Positions 25,101-35,399 of a stretch of DNA of 64,000 nucleotides are shown here, piece after piece (within the stretch, counting starts at the first letter, position 1; every line of letters begins with the position of its first letter). Under the pieces are notes generated by a model. The model was not told the DNA's origin. It searched no databases and saw nothing but the letters and a program-made list of their open reading frames with translations. Both the position numbers and the translations under genes were made by a program. Where the stretch lies: contig VZRG01000526.1 of NCBI GenBank assembly GCA_013397435.1, positions 62,001 through 126,000 on the forward strand, written 5' to 3'. The stretch is from Erythrocercus mccallii. Taxonomy: Eukaryota > Chordata > Aves > Passeriformes > Dicruridae.

Positions 25101-28100
25101 CATTACCGCTCCATACACTTACTGTATAGAATCAGGTGAATTGGAGTTGGATTTGTCCCTTCACCCCCCTCCAATTTCTCATATGAAATTGTCATGCTCA
25201 TTAATTGTGTTTACATGAGAACTTGTTTAAGTACCATCATCTGCCACACCAATAAATTCCTTCAACTGTTAATGGCCAATTTGTATCTGTAAAGTTTTAT
25301 TTCCTAAGTGATAAATTCCTTTTCCTTGGTCAAATAAATAATTTAAATTCATTTAAATTGCACTATTATCCATACATGCTACCCTTTTAACCCAGCAACA
25401 GAAACCATTACACTTCTCTGGGTATTGTATGTCTACTAATATATTTTGGTAATTGGATTTGCAGTTAAAAACTCATAGGGAGCTAAAAGATTAGGTCATT
25501 TTTTTAAAGCTGTGTTTGCAGATATTTTAAAAACATAATTGAGGCAATAAAGTGGCTTTGTTCTGTATGTTTATTATGAGAATTAAATAAAGACTAACTG
25601 CAAATGTTTTTCATAGGAAACTAAAAGTTCAACTAAGCAGAAATTAAAAGTAAAAAATTAATAAATACTCAAGAGATGTTCTACTGGCACAAAGTGGTGG
25701 CATTCCTGATAGAGGGACATGTTGTATAGTGGCTTGCAAGGCCAATCTAAGAATATAGTGAATAATTTAAAGTATCTGGCACCAATTTCCAGAATATTCT
25801 TTATATATTACCTTTCTCTCTCAAGAGAAAATTCATTAGTATTTTTGCAGAGTTCAGCAACTTGATTAATTTTCCTGATTTAATTTTCCTAAGACAGCTG
25901 TTTGTTCACCTTCTGCTGTTCAGTCCTGATCAATTACAGCACCTTCTAATGATGAAGGGTTTTAAATATCAAATTCTTCCTAAAAGGCTTTTAAAATCAA
26001 CTATATTTTNNNNNNNNNNNNNNNNNNNNNNNNNNNNNNNNNNNNNNNNNNNNNNNNNNNNNNNTAAAATCAACTATAGTTTATACTACCACTAGTTATA
26101 TGGGCACACTATCTGTGTCTGATGTGGGGTGTTTTTGTCTGAAGATTCCTTGGGGGAAAAGGATTATAACTTCAGTTATTGTAAAGTGCAATATGTTTTG
26201 TCTCTTTTCTCTCCTGTTCTGGAGTTATGAGCTAAGATTCTCTGAGGAAGGGAAGAATGTCAGGGAAGGGACTGTAGAAATCTTTGCAACATAAAGAAAA
26301 CACCCAAAACATCCCAGAAATTCCTTAAGATGATGATTCAGTTGGAAACTAAACTATCTAAAATGAAAAAACACTTTCTTGAAAGTATTGTTACTCTTAT
26401 GGTTCCATTTTTAACTTCAGTATTTTCGTATTTAATATTTAGTTCTGTTCTTTTCCAGCCGTTCCAGTCGTAAATCTGAATTTTCAGACACACCTTCTCA
26501 GTCATTTACTGAGTCATCTTCTCCAAGAGCTGGATTCCCACCTTCTTCTAGCTATTCAGATGATTATAGCTCAACAGATAGAGCCCTCTCAAGTTATGAA
26601 CCCGTTCCATTCAGTGCTTCTCTGAATGAATCTTCACCTACAGGAATTACTGATTACACTGTTCAGGGTGAGTCTTAATATGTAACAGTTTGTACTGCAA
26701 AGACTCCTGCCTTTCTTTTAAATACTGCTCTTACTAAACTATATATTCTCACCCCGTGCAAACACACGTGGCACAATATAGTGGTTTTGAATGAAAGAGC
26801 TGAAAGAATTACAAGAATTGTTTTTACACAGAAGATGAATATAAATTTTATTTTGTATTCTAACTCTAAACTAGATTTAGGGTTTTCTAGCTGCAAATTG
26901 CTTTAATTGCAAGTAAAGATCCTGAATTAAGTTACAAGGTGCAATCTGTTGTGGAACTAAACCTGCAAAAAACTCACCTGACTGAAAGTTCTTTGACTGA
27001 AAGAAAGGGGAATATGCCATCCCTTCACTACTGAATAAACCACAGCGTACCAATTGCCTGCTGCCCCTTCCAAGGTGATGGCATTTCCACCTTTTCTGGG
27101 GCTGTAACTGGATACTGCTGTAACTCCATGACATTAAACTTTTTTAAAATTTTTTTCACAATGTGACAAACATTTATGTCTCCTGGGATCTGAATGGATA
27201 TTATGTTCTATCCACCAACTGTCTGATTTTCTCACAGAGAACTAAAATGGTTTTCAAGTACATGCAGCTGTTCCCCTCCTTCCAGTATGAACTGTCCTCA
27301 GCTATTGCAGGATTCTGAATTCAGGTGTCTCTGGTACACAAAGGAGGAAGTTACTATCAAATGCAGGTGTTTGTACTTTGAATTAGTTTGGATTTTTTCA
27401 ACTTACTTATGAAAAATGTTTTATTTCACTAAAAAAGCCCTTTCATGCAACTTGGTTACAGTTATATGAAAGTATCAGATACAAATGTGTCAAGAAAATT
27501 GTTATTGCATTTCATCACAGATATCAATAGTTGGTAAATCTTTATTATATAACCAAGATTCTGCATTATATATAAGTATATATAAATATAGATATATAAA
27601 TATAGATAAAAGGATCAAATGTTTATCAGGCATCATATGATAGATATTGTCCTAATTATATGAAAGTGAAATTTAAAGTTTTAATGCAAACCCTTGAGCT
27701 TCACTTAGATTTCTCTTCAGAAATAATATATATCTTAAATGTATAATTAGTGGAAATTTTAGATAAAGTGACCAGAACTATTTTATCCATCAACTACCAC
27801 GTGGTTGTTAGAATTTCTTATGGTAAATTTAAAAAAATTAATTAACAGCCAGTGTTTCAAAGCAGTTTGACAAAATTAAAAGGATAAAAGGAATTACTTG
27901 ATGACCATATACATTCAGTGTTGTATTTAGAATTGCAGTATCATGCTCCTTTTAATTTGGGATTGAGCAGTAATTAACTGGTATTCTAGAACACGTTGAA
28001 GCCAAATTTTGGTGTGTTATGCCATATTTAGTATTTTTCTGTTTGTTTTCAGAACCTGCTCCAATTCCAGAAGAAAGTCGGAAAAAAAAAGGCATCACAT

Positions 28101-31053
28101 ACGAGGAATTAAGGAATAAACACAGACAGACATATGACGTAATGCAACCACCAAAGGCAGAAACTCCAAGCAAGTTTTCACAGGAAAAACCAGCTAAGGA
28201 AGGTAATATACTGATTTACAGCAATACTTAAGGAAATTCAGATATTTGCCATAATGTTAAAAATGGTTGCAAACACAAAGCTTAATTCTGCATACCTTTT
28301 AAGCAATTTATATTTAGAGTATCTGCAGGTATCTCATATGTGATACATATGGTCTGTAGTTTCCTGTCTCAGATTAATTATTTTTTTGAAAATCTTGATC
28401 ATCCAATACAAAATTGTAATTCCTTTTCTCTAGCCATATTGCTTGGTGCCAGACCGAAAGGCTCATAAGTTTTGCCTCATTGAGTATATTGAGCAACCTC
28501 TTTCTACAAAGAATTCTCTGATCTCAGAGCTATACCAAAGAGCTATGGGAGAGGGGTGTGTATTTTAGATAGCATTGTTCTCTCAAAATAGAGCACATGG
28601 TTGATAGTTTGAAGGGGAGGGTATTTATTTTTATGAATAGTTTCATGTGGAATTGGTGGATTTCTATAGAGGCATTGTTTGTAGAGGTTCATTTTCTACA
28701 TTAAAACCCAGAGGAAGGAAATGGTATTTGGCAGCAATATTGCGATTTGTTTTCACAGTGAAAAAGAAAACTTTACAGAGCAAAATAAGAATGCAATGTC
28801 CTAAAGACTAAGATGCCATTCAGACAACTTTTTGACTCAATCAATTTTTTGAAAAGGAGACACAGAAGCAATTCATAATTGCTTGCTCTAGAACTTTTTA
28901 AATTTAATGTGGCATCTGTAAAAAAAATTGTAGCAAGAGGAATGTTTTACCATTTAACACACTGATGGACTAGTCACCTTGAATTGTTTGGGTTTGTGTG
29001 TACTGCCCAGTCTTGTCAGCCATGTTGCAAGAAGACTTCTAGGAATAGCTGTTGTCTCCTCTTAGGCATAATGGGTGATAAGAAGTAGAAGAGTGTATTA
29101 AAGCAAAAATTTCTTAAGCAGTAACATTAAGTTTTGGAATGGTGTTGCTTAAGAGTGTCAGTCTCTTTGATGCTTGTGAATTACTTTCTGCAGATCATCT
29201 ATCTTTGGACAGATCTGCAGTCTTGAAAGAAAAATTATAAACAATTTTTGTGTAATGATTTTCATCTGTTATTTTAAGGATAAAAGGCTTTCTCTTATCA
29301 TGTGACTGTGCCAAATTAGACATGAAAAAATTATTGAAGCTGCAGTTTCAGATTGCTTTTAAATTTCATTGGCTGACACTTCATGGATTTACACAATGTT
29401 TCTTTTTCAAGATACATCTCCACAAATAGCCTAGAAATGTCACTTGCGAACCATACACAGAAATGTTAAGCAGCATTCTGAAAACCTCGCCATATTCCAT
29501 GGCAGATGTGGCTATGAAATGAGAATGCACATTTGTTATTTTTAGTTACTTGAGGTATATAAAAGACCTCTATAAAATGCTGATCAAATATTGCATTCTT
29601 TCTATTGTATTTCTGTGTTCCTTTTGAAGGCTGTACTTGGGCTTTGAGAATAAAACTGAGCAGTGCGTGAGATTTGTAAATAGACCTTTTAAAGTGTGTC
29701 TTCGCATTTTTAGGGAAGAAGAAAAAGGAGGGCATACAATAATTCAGGAATGGTTTACACATGCAAGTGCATTTAAATCTGCAGTTCAGGGATTACACTG
29801 ATGTTGTGGGCTAAGATCCGATTTAGCTTCTTGTGTCAAACTGGACATGTTACTTGCTGTGTGCTTGTTCATACTTTGAATCACTACCCCTTGGTTCATC
29901 CTCTTTTTTCTGGGTCTCTAGCAAATAGGAGACAGTGATTTCTGCCCTCCCTTGCAAGGACAGAAGGGAAACAAAACCATGTTTGAACCAGCTTTAAGCA
30001 ATCCCTAACTTCCATCTGCCGGTGCCTTCTCCCTTCCCTGCAGCACAAATACATGCATCTGCATAGTGATCTAGACTGGCCCATTTTCCAGGGAATGAGT
30101 GCAGCCTGTTCAGCTGCCATGGTTAATAGAAATGGAAATCAAATTTACTTTGAGAGAGCTTCTCATTGTGTCTCATTGCAGTATCAGTCGCTCCAAAGAC
30201 ATTTGTCAGGGCATTATGCTCAGTGTGGTAGCTCACAGAGACAAGGACCAGGCATTTTGCTCTATTCCACTTATTCTGCTGCATAGTTAGTAATAAACAG
30301 CCTAATAATTAACTTGCAAGTGGATTTATAAAGGAGTGCCTGACTAGTGTCAGCATTCCTACTGGATCAAATGGAGCCATCCTTAATCTTTTCAGTGATG
30401 GCAATCAGTTACAGAGGACTTTGCAGCTCATTTTCAGGAGAGCTGGTTTTCACTTTCTTGTTGTTCAGTTACAGTGGCACACTTCTGAACAAAGCTGTTA
30501 GACCACTACTCTGGTTTTTTCCTCTCTGACTCAATCCTATGCTAAAGGAAGCTGCCAAATAATAATGGCTGAGTAGTTTCCTAGTAGGGATTACTGATTT
30601 CTGTTTGTTTGTCTTTGAATGTGTTTTTAACTATCCCGAATCCATCCAACTGTGCATGTAACCAGATTATGTAGCCTCATTATTGTAACATTCCTTGCCT
30701 GTTTCCTCCAATTGTTTTTGTCTCATCCATGTGTTACATTTGTTTCAAAGTAATTACAAATTCTGTAGAGCAGGAATTAGCACAGTAGGCCTCCTAATTG
30801 AATACTAATGCATTAAAGTAAAATGATTAGCAAACCCTTCTCCCTATTTATTCAAAAGTAGCTTTAATTACACGTCTGTTGTGCTGTGACTGACTCTCTC
30901 CCCATGCACCACTTCAGATGACAGTGTGCTTCATTATATTTTTCGGCACTGTATATGATAAACTTCTGCAGTTAATCTATCACATGACTACTTTTGTTTG
31001 TTTTTTTTTCTTTAGTTAAAGTAAATAAATATGGAGATACCTGGGATGAGTAA
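15990..31053 (+). CDS. OCIAD1: OCIAD1, OCIA domain-containing protein 1 (eight coding exons)
   Basis: Joined coding exons are 15990-16034, 17440-17518, 20891-20944, 21440-21487, 24109-24238, 26459-26667, 28053-28202 and 31016-31053. They total 753 bases, 250 codons plus TAA, with phase kept at every junction. The OCIA domain spans about residues 20-118, with the conserved PTEEERR motif, SMLGTSFLIRKG, GYLAGKISY and the cysteine-bearing EKFKKL segment; two hydrophobic stretches (about 43-58 and 74-92) suggest membrane insertion. The tail is Ser/Pro-rich and ends in the conserved VKVNKYGDTWDE. Known family members act in mitochondrial and endosomal membranes, in complex III assembly and STAT3 signalling. 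The start is secure: first in-frame ATG, in-frame TGA 42 bases upstream, good Kozak context. Length is close to the human 245 residues. Intron 1 and intron 4 carry CR1 copies; intron 5 has an assembly gap. Confidence 0.96.
16320..16878 (+). mobile_element. CR1 LINE 3' fragment in OCIAD1 intron 1
   Basis: The segment carries decayed CR1 reverse-transcriptase tail and 3' UTR sequence: the region around SHLKYCVQIWAPQFRKG and RRAAELVRGLE matches the CR1 ORF2 carboxy end. It finishes with the CR1-type terminus gattctgtgattctctg at 16858-16874. Frameshifts and stops show it is dead. The orientation is sense with OCIAD1. Confidence 0.9.
16880..17015. other. CpG-rich patch after the CR1 copy
   Basis: About 135 bases dense in CpG, with CCGGGCCGGCCGG-like runs, begin immediately after the CR1 3' end and fade into AT-rich intron. 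The patch may be a piece of the OCIAD1 CpG island separated by the CR1 insertion, or remnant GC-rich repeat DNA. Confidence 0.55.
17440..17518 (+). CDS. OCIAD1: OCIAD1 coding exon 2
   Basis: Encodes VPKPYVPTEEERR and LLKECAEESFRYR, the start of the OCIA domain, and ends in phase 1 before gtaagt. The acceptor chosen (AG at 17438-17439) has a purine-rich approach. An AG at 17432-17433 would add two residues (Arg-Glu) in frame. Confidence 0.93.
18317..18343. repeat. Perfect short hairpin in OCIAD1 intron 2
   Basis: Arms tccaagtattt (18317-18327) and aaatacttgga (18333-18343) flank a 5-base loop. The rest of intron 2 (17519-20890) shows no recognised repeat family or exon, apart from GT-rich simple sequence near 19520-19570. 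Confidence 0.6.
20891..20944 (+). CDS. OCIAD1: OCIAD1 coding exon 3 (54 bp)
   Basis: Encodes FPLGAVSMLGTSFLIRK plus split codons at both ends, the first hydrophobic segment of the OCIA domain. The acceptor follows ttcttcacag and the donor is gtaaag. The length and phase equal those of OCIAD2 coding exon 3. Confidence 0.96.
21440..21487 (+). CDS. OCIAD1: OCIAD1 coding exon 4 (48 bp)
   Basis: Encodes VLRDSSRFGSFIKVA plus split codons, the loop between the two hydrophobic segments. It is flanked by cattttcag and gtaagt. It matches OCIAD2 coding exon 4 in length and phase. Confidence 0.96.
21575..21882 (+). mobile_element. CR1 LINE 3' fragment with internal 51-bp duplication
   Basis: The sequence matches the CR1 carboxy-end and 3' UTR region (GGRFRSDVRKKSFT-like start, then 'ggttggaactagatgatctttaaggtcc'-type tail, given here in part) and ends near atgattcagtgatc at 21865-21878. 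A 51-bp unit is duplicated head-to-tail at 21650-21700 and 21701-21751 with one substitution. It lies in intron 4 of OCIAD1 in sense orientation. Confidence 0.88.
24109..24238 (+). CDS. OCIAD1: OCIAD1 coding exon 5
   Basis: Encodes the second hydrophobic segment and the end of the OCIA domain: AGMCGYLAGKISYLPICSEK and then FKKLKDSPIGEVLRQAQR. It starts in phase 1, completing a Phe codon, and ends in phase 2 before gtaaga. It is 130 bases, against 106 for the homologous OCIAD2 exon. Confidence 0.96.
26010..26064. other. Assembly gap of 55 N
   Basis: The gap lies in intron 5 of OCIAD1. The same 14-mer, taaaatcaactata, stands on both sides (25992-26005 and 26065-26078). The two contig ends may therefore overlap, and the gap may have little or no missing sequence. 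No exon is affected. Confidence 0.95.
26459..26667 (+). CDS. OCIAD1: OCIAD1 coding exon 6
   Basis: Encodes the Ser/Thr/Pro-rich linker after the OCIA domain, including SYEPVPFSASLNESSPTGIT, which matches the conserved YEPIPFSSSMNES region of vertebrate OCIAD1. Acceptor tttccag, donor gtgagt, phases 2 in and 1 out. Many serines make it a likely disordered, phosphorylatable tail. Confidence 0.95.
28053..28202 (+). CDS. OCIAD1: OCIAD1 coding exon 7
   Basis: Encodes EPAPIPEESRKKKGITYEEL and RNKHRQTYDV, matching the conserved NITYEELRNKNR motif of the family. A run of nine adenines (28082-28090) codes the triple lysine. Acceptor gttttcag, donor gtaata. Confidence 0.95.
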
Positions 31054-31370
31054 GAGTCAAACGAAGAACTGAAGAAAAAAATTACCTCCTGTCAGCTAAC
31101 TTGAACTTCATCTAGATTAGTCATGAGTATCAGCACCTTTGGTGTGCTCTGCCAGACACAACTATTAATAAATGAGGAGAAAATCCTGACTTACTAGAAG
31201 ATGAAAAAATGTATTTATGCTTAATTTTTTTTAATTTTGCATAAATGAAAAACAAGGCTATTATGAGGTGTCATGACTATAAACCATTTGTGCTGTTGTT
31301 TAAGAATGAGAAGGGTAACTGGTATTATGAACATATTGCATAAGGTAAAAATACATGTAAATAAATGCAA
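31016..31370 (+). CDS. OCIAD1: OCIAD1 last exon: stop codon and 3' UTR
   Basis: The coding part (31016-31053) gives KVNKYGDTWDE and TAA, the invariant family ending. Two AATAAA signals follow at 31167-31172 and 31360-31365; either could set the 3' end, so the outer limit is approximate. Confidence 0.93.
31167..31172 (+). terminator. OCIAD1: Proximal poly(A) signal of OCIAD1
   Basis: An AATAAA hexamer lies 114 bases after the stop codon. A second copy is at 31360-31365. Both are on the transcribed strand, in the expected place. Confidence 0.6.
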
Positions 31371-31399
31371 TCCCATGTATTGAGAAGGGAAGAATATCA

Positions 31400-34300
31400 G
31401 AATCTTCTCAAGTTTTCAAGACTTGCATTAAAAGTTACCTGTAGAATTCAACCTCTCACCTTGTTTTGTCTGAAAGTAATATGCTGGGAACTTGAAATTG
31501 TTATACTTGGTTTGTAATGTCAGGAATACTACTAAACTGTTGAGGGGAAAAGGGCTGCAGAGCTGAGCCAGACACTGAAGTAACCATAACTTTTTCAAAA
31601 CTGTTTCATGGTGTCAGCTGTTTTTTTAGGCTGATACTCTGACTTGCCCACAACAGGTTTCTACAGAAACTCATTTCTGAAGAAAATATTTGAATGAAAC
31701 TGCAGGTATTGAAAATAGCTACATTTAGGTGCAGAAGGCTAAACCTGACAAACTTTGGTAAAACCTTGAATGATTTAATGTTAGGCTCTGTATATTTGAC
31801 CTCATTTCTCAATTTTTGCAAGTCATGACAAAACCGCCATGTTTATGGAGAAGAGATCCCAATCAATGGAATATTTTGTTATTATTACCTATAAGAGAAG
31901 AGCTACATTGGCAAAACTGAAGAGTATTTCCTGGTGTTTGCATCACCCGCTCTGTCTCTGAAAGTGTTGCCTTCACTTAGGGCTTTTCATGTTCTCACCT
32001 GTGCAGTTTCGTTTCCCAGCATTGTTTATTTGGGAGTTTGGGCTATAAGGAAGCAAAAAACATTATGAAGTTGATAGCATAAAAGCATTCCTGACATCTT
32101 TGTTGGAGCTGAAAAACAATGTTCCTCCCAAGCTGAAAATTCTCAAAGACTTTATTGATTTAGTGGACTTGCAGCAGAACAGCATAAATAAGATAATTGC
32201 GGGGGGGAGGGGTTTGTACAGAGCAAATAGCTGAAATGAGAAGGAAGAAGCAGGGAAAGAGGAGGATGCTTAAAGAGACAAATAGTACTTAAAATAAAAC
32301 AGGAAGATTGCTTTCAGAAAAGCTGGTCTTCCAAAAAAATTAATGTGCTAATTGGATAATCTTGAAGTTGCATCAGAAATTTTCCTTGTAGAGAATGCTT
32401 CTCATAGCTGTGATGAGTGAACTCTGGAAATACACAGTCCGCAGAATTGTATTGCTGTGGTTTTCAGTGTGCTATGCCAAAGCTGATTAGCTTTATCGTG
32501 AAAATATTCACAGAGTTTCTTAGTTGTCAGTTATGCAAGTAACAGGAGGCAGAAAATTGAGATGATAATAATAGAGTAGATTCCTGTGATGGTGCCTTCC
32601 TGTAAAGTGTCTTGCCTCACATTCATATTTTTGGGTTGACAAACACAGTGCTTTATATAAATTGTATCATAAATTTTTCTTCCTTTCTTAGAGGAGAAAA
32701 TAAAAGGCACGTCAATTAATGTTGTTCTACTTGAGGTAATGTGTATTGATAGCATTTTTTAATTGAATATGAAGCTTTCATTCTGTTGCATCTAGTTACT
32801 CTCAGAGAACATACTTTTTTGTACTTGAAGAAGTTTGGTCAATCAGTTTAAAATTCTTTTGATTTCACATCCTTAGCACACATTAAATACAGGAGAGTTC
32901 ACAATCATAGCTGTTAACTTAGTAGGGTATTGGGAACTGTTGTTTCATCAAAGTTGGGTCACATTCAGTTTGCTGTGACAATACGTATGTTGAACCATGG
33001 GGATTCAATCTTCTTCCTTCCCTTTTCCTGCATATCTTCCATTAGTACTCTCTTGTTTCAGTGGGCCTTTACATTCTCATGGTTTCGTAGCAGCTCCCCA
33101 GTCACCCATGAGCAGTTTGCTCATACTGCGCTTCCATGAATTTGGGAATTTTTAACTGAAACCAAGTGTCTTGGAGCTGACGGCAGGGTTACTGTTGCTG
33201 GGAGCAATGTGACTACATGGATAGAACAATGGTGTTAAAAAATACTTAAAAGTTTTCCTATGGACCATCATACCTGTATATTTGTCAATAATTGAGAATT
33301 AACTCAATGTTTAATTTACAGCTAAGTAAATTTTCTTTTCTCCCTCAAATTAAAAATAACACTAAAAATTAACTTTTATATCTTAAACACCAGGAAAGGA
33401 GTCGGAATGCTTCACTATGAACGTTTCTGAAAAAAAATCCTATAAAATAATTGTTTTCACAGTTTCATAATACTTGAAAATAAGCAGGCCAGTTTAAAGG
33501 GGCTGCTAGCATTATCCCCAAGTTTGTTGTTACTAACGTACATGAACAGAGAGAAGAGAGTTGCAAAAATGCACCTCAGCTCTTTCATAGCTGGTAAAGT
33601 TACCAAAAATCCTGGTCCTGAATGTTTCTGTGTTTCCCCAAATTAGTAGGCATATTTAGAGCCCCAAGTAGGTACTAATCTGACCTTTGCAGGGCTTTTT
33701 CCCTACTGAACCTGTTTGGAACACAGCTACATGGAAGAGAAAAGTGTTAATGAAAAGTGATTTGATTTCATTTGATTTGATTAATGAAAGCTAAGCAGAT
33801 TTGCAGAAAGCTGGGGAAATTATTATTCCAGACTGAACCTACAACTTTCTTGCCTCCTTGAGATTCAAGAAGAAATCTTCACTTGTCCACTGTTTGCTGG
33901 AAGCTGAAAGACCTGTTTGTTCTCCTCACGGGGGACTCTCATTTGTGGCCCTGAGGGAGGACCTTGCCCAGCTGCAGGGGCCATATCCAGCTCAGTTCCT
34001 TGGTCTGCCGTAAGGCTTTGCTTGCAGCCCAGTCTTCCTGACTCACAACAAATATAAGTTCTCTGTAATCTCTTACATGAAACAGTGAGTCTAAATATCC
34101 TTTTACTTTTGGCAATTTAGTTTCCTATTAAGTTGTTAGAGGAAATCCACAAATCCTTGGATTTTAATCTCAAGGCAACAACTGGGACAACTTGGATCCT
34201 ATTACCATTTCAGACCCTTGCCCTGGTTTTGTGCTAGTTCAGCACAGCCAGTGCAGGCTTGGACACACACGTCTTGAATTTATACTTTCAAAACTAAAAA

Positions 34301-35030
34301 GCAAGAACCTGGTATGAGCTACTTTCCTAATGTGATGCTGCAGTAAGCAAACAAAGGATATATGATAAAGACACTGTGCAATCATCTGATACAATGGATA
34401 CTCAATCAAATAGAATTTTCACTTATCCTTGAAAGGAGAAAAAAAATCATAAGATGAAAGAGCAATGCAGAGTTAGATTTCCTTTGCCAAAACTTGAAGT
34501 AAAGTATTCAGGATTTAAAATTCAGAGTGCATAACCTTTGTGTTGCTGTTTTTCCAGTTGCTCACTGATGACTTAGGACTCCATTTTCAGGATATGAGAT
34601 CTTGCATGAACAGTTTCTAAGTCCCAAAATTTTCAATTCATTCCTTACACAGAATGATACACATGCTTTTCTTTCTACTTCAACTAACCCACAGAGGAAG
34701 CACATTTCTAGTGCATGAGATTTTTATTTTAATTATGAAGCTAAAGTTAGTTTCTATACAAGTCTAATGCCAAAATAAATAATTTTGTTTGGCTTAATTT
34801 TGTAATTTAAATACAATTGCTAATATTAACTATTTTAGGATAACTATCATTTTTAAACACTGCAACTGATACGGGTAAGGATGATTTTGGTTGCAGTGGC
34901 TGATGCCTAAACATCAATGATGGATTATATCAAAATAATTTTAGCTATGATAAGTAGAAAACATATGGCTGAGGGTTTGCATAGAAGAGCGAACTGTGTT
35001 TTTTAGGGTCCCGTGAAGATTTTATGTAAG
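31400..35030. other. Intergenic, OCIAD1 downstream
   Basis: This is AT-rich DNA without a recognised exon, mobile element or RNA gene. Short ORFs have no family resemblance that I can see. A G-run (gggggggagggg) near 32201-32212 is the only compositional feature. Confidence 0.6.
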
Positions 35031-35068
35031 ACTGCATGCATTTTTCCTCACTGCATGCATTTTTCCTC
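35031..35068. repeat. Exact 19-bp tandem duplication
   Basis: The unit actgcatgcatttttcctc occurs twice head-to-tail with no mismatch, directly before the CpG-rich patch at 35.09 kb. Confidence 0.9.
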
Positions 35069-35087
35069 ATTTATTCCTCCTCGTGCC

Positions 35088-35370
35088 AGAAAACGCGCAG
35101 CTGTCAGCCCGCTCTGAGGCTGCATTGTGGCCGGCGGGGGCCGCGGGCGAGCGGGGGCCGCGGGCGAGCGGGGGCCGCGGGCGAGCGGGGGCCGCGGGCG
35201 AGCGGGGGCCGCTCCCGCTGTGCCGGGAGGAGCGGAGCGGCGCGGAACGGAGGAAGCCGGGCTGCTGGAGCTGCTCTGACCTGCCGGCCACAGCTGCCAG
35301 CTGTGCAGCATGAGACGCAGGCAGGCTCCGTGCCTGCCACGCCCTCAGAGCACCACGACACCACGTTCTA
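35088..35370. promoter_or_regulatory. Orphan CpG island between OCIAD1 and OCIAD2
   Basis: About 280 bases of GC- and CpG-rich sequence sit midway between two convergent genes, where no promoter is expected. It holds a 17-bp minisatellite. A plus-strand splice-donor-like sequence (ATTCCTgtaagt at 35449-35460) lies downstream. It could be an unannotated noncoding-RNA promoter, an enhancer CpG island or a GC-rich repeat expansion. Confidence 0.5.
35134..35211. repeat. 17-bp GC minisatellite (about 4.6 copies)
   Basis: The unit gcgggggccgcgggcga is repeated without error at 35134-35150, 35151-35167, 35168-35184 and 35185-35201, with a partial fifth copy. Each unit has a G5 and a G3 run, so the array can form G-quadruplexes. 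Because 17 is not a multiple of 3, all three frames appear in the apparent ORFs across it. Confidence 0.95.
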
Positions 35371-35399
35371 CTGGGTCCGTGGAGCTAAGTAGGAGCTAA

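Noticed and set aside
28019..28231. 70-codon frame treated as a separate gene
   Set aside because: It is OCIAD1 coding exon 7 with intron sequence at both ends.
35036..35392. Repetitive GERGPRASGG-like open frames
   Set aside because: Produced by a 17-bp minisatellite that shifts frame each unit, giving the same peptide pieces in several frames. Not a protein repeat gene.
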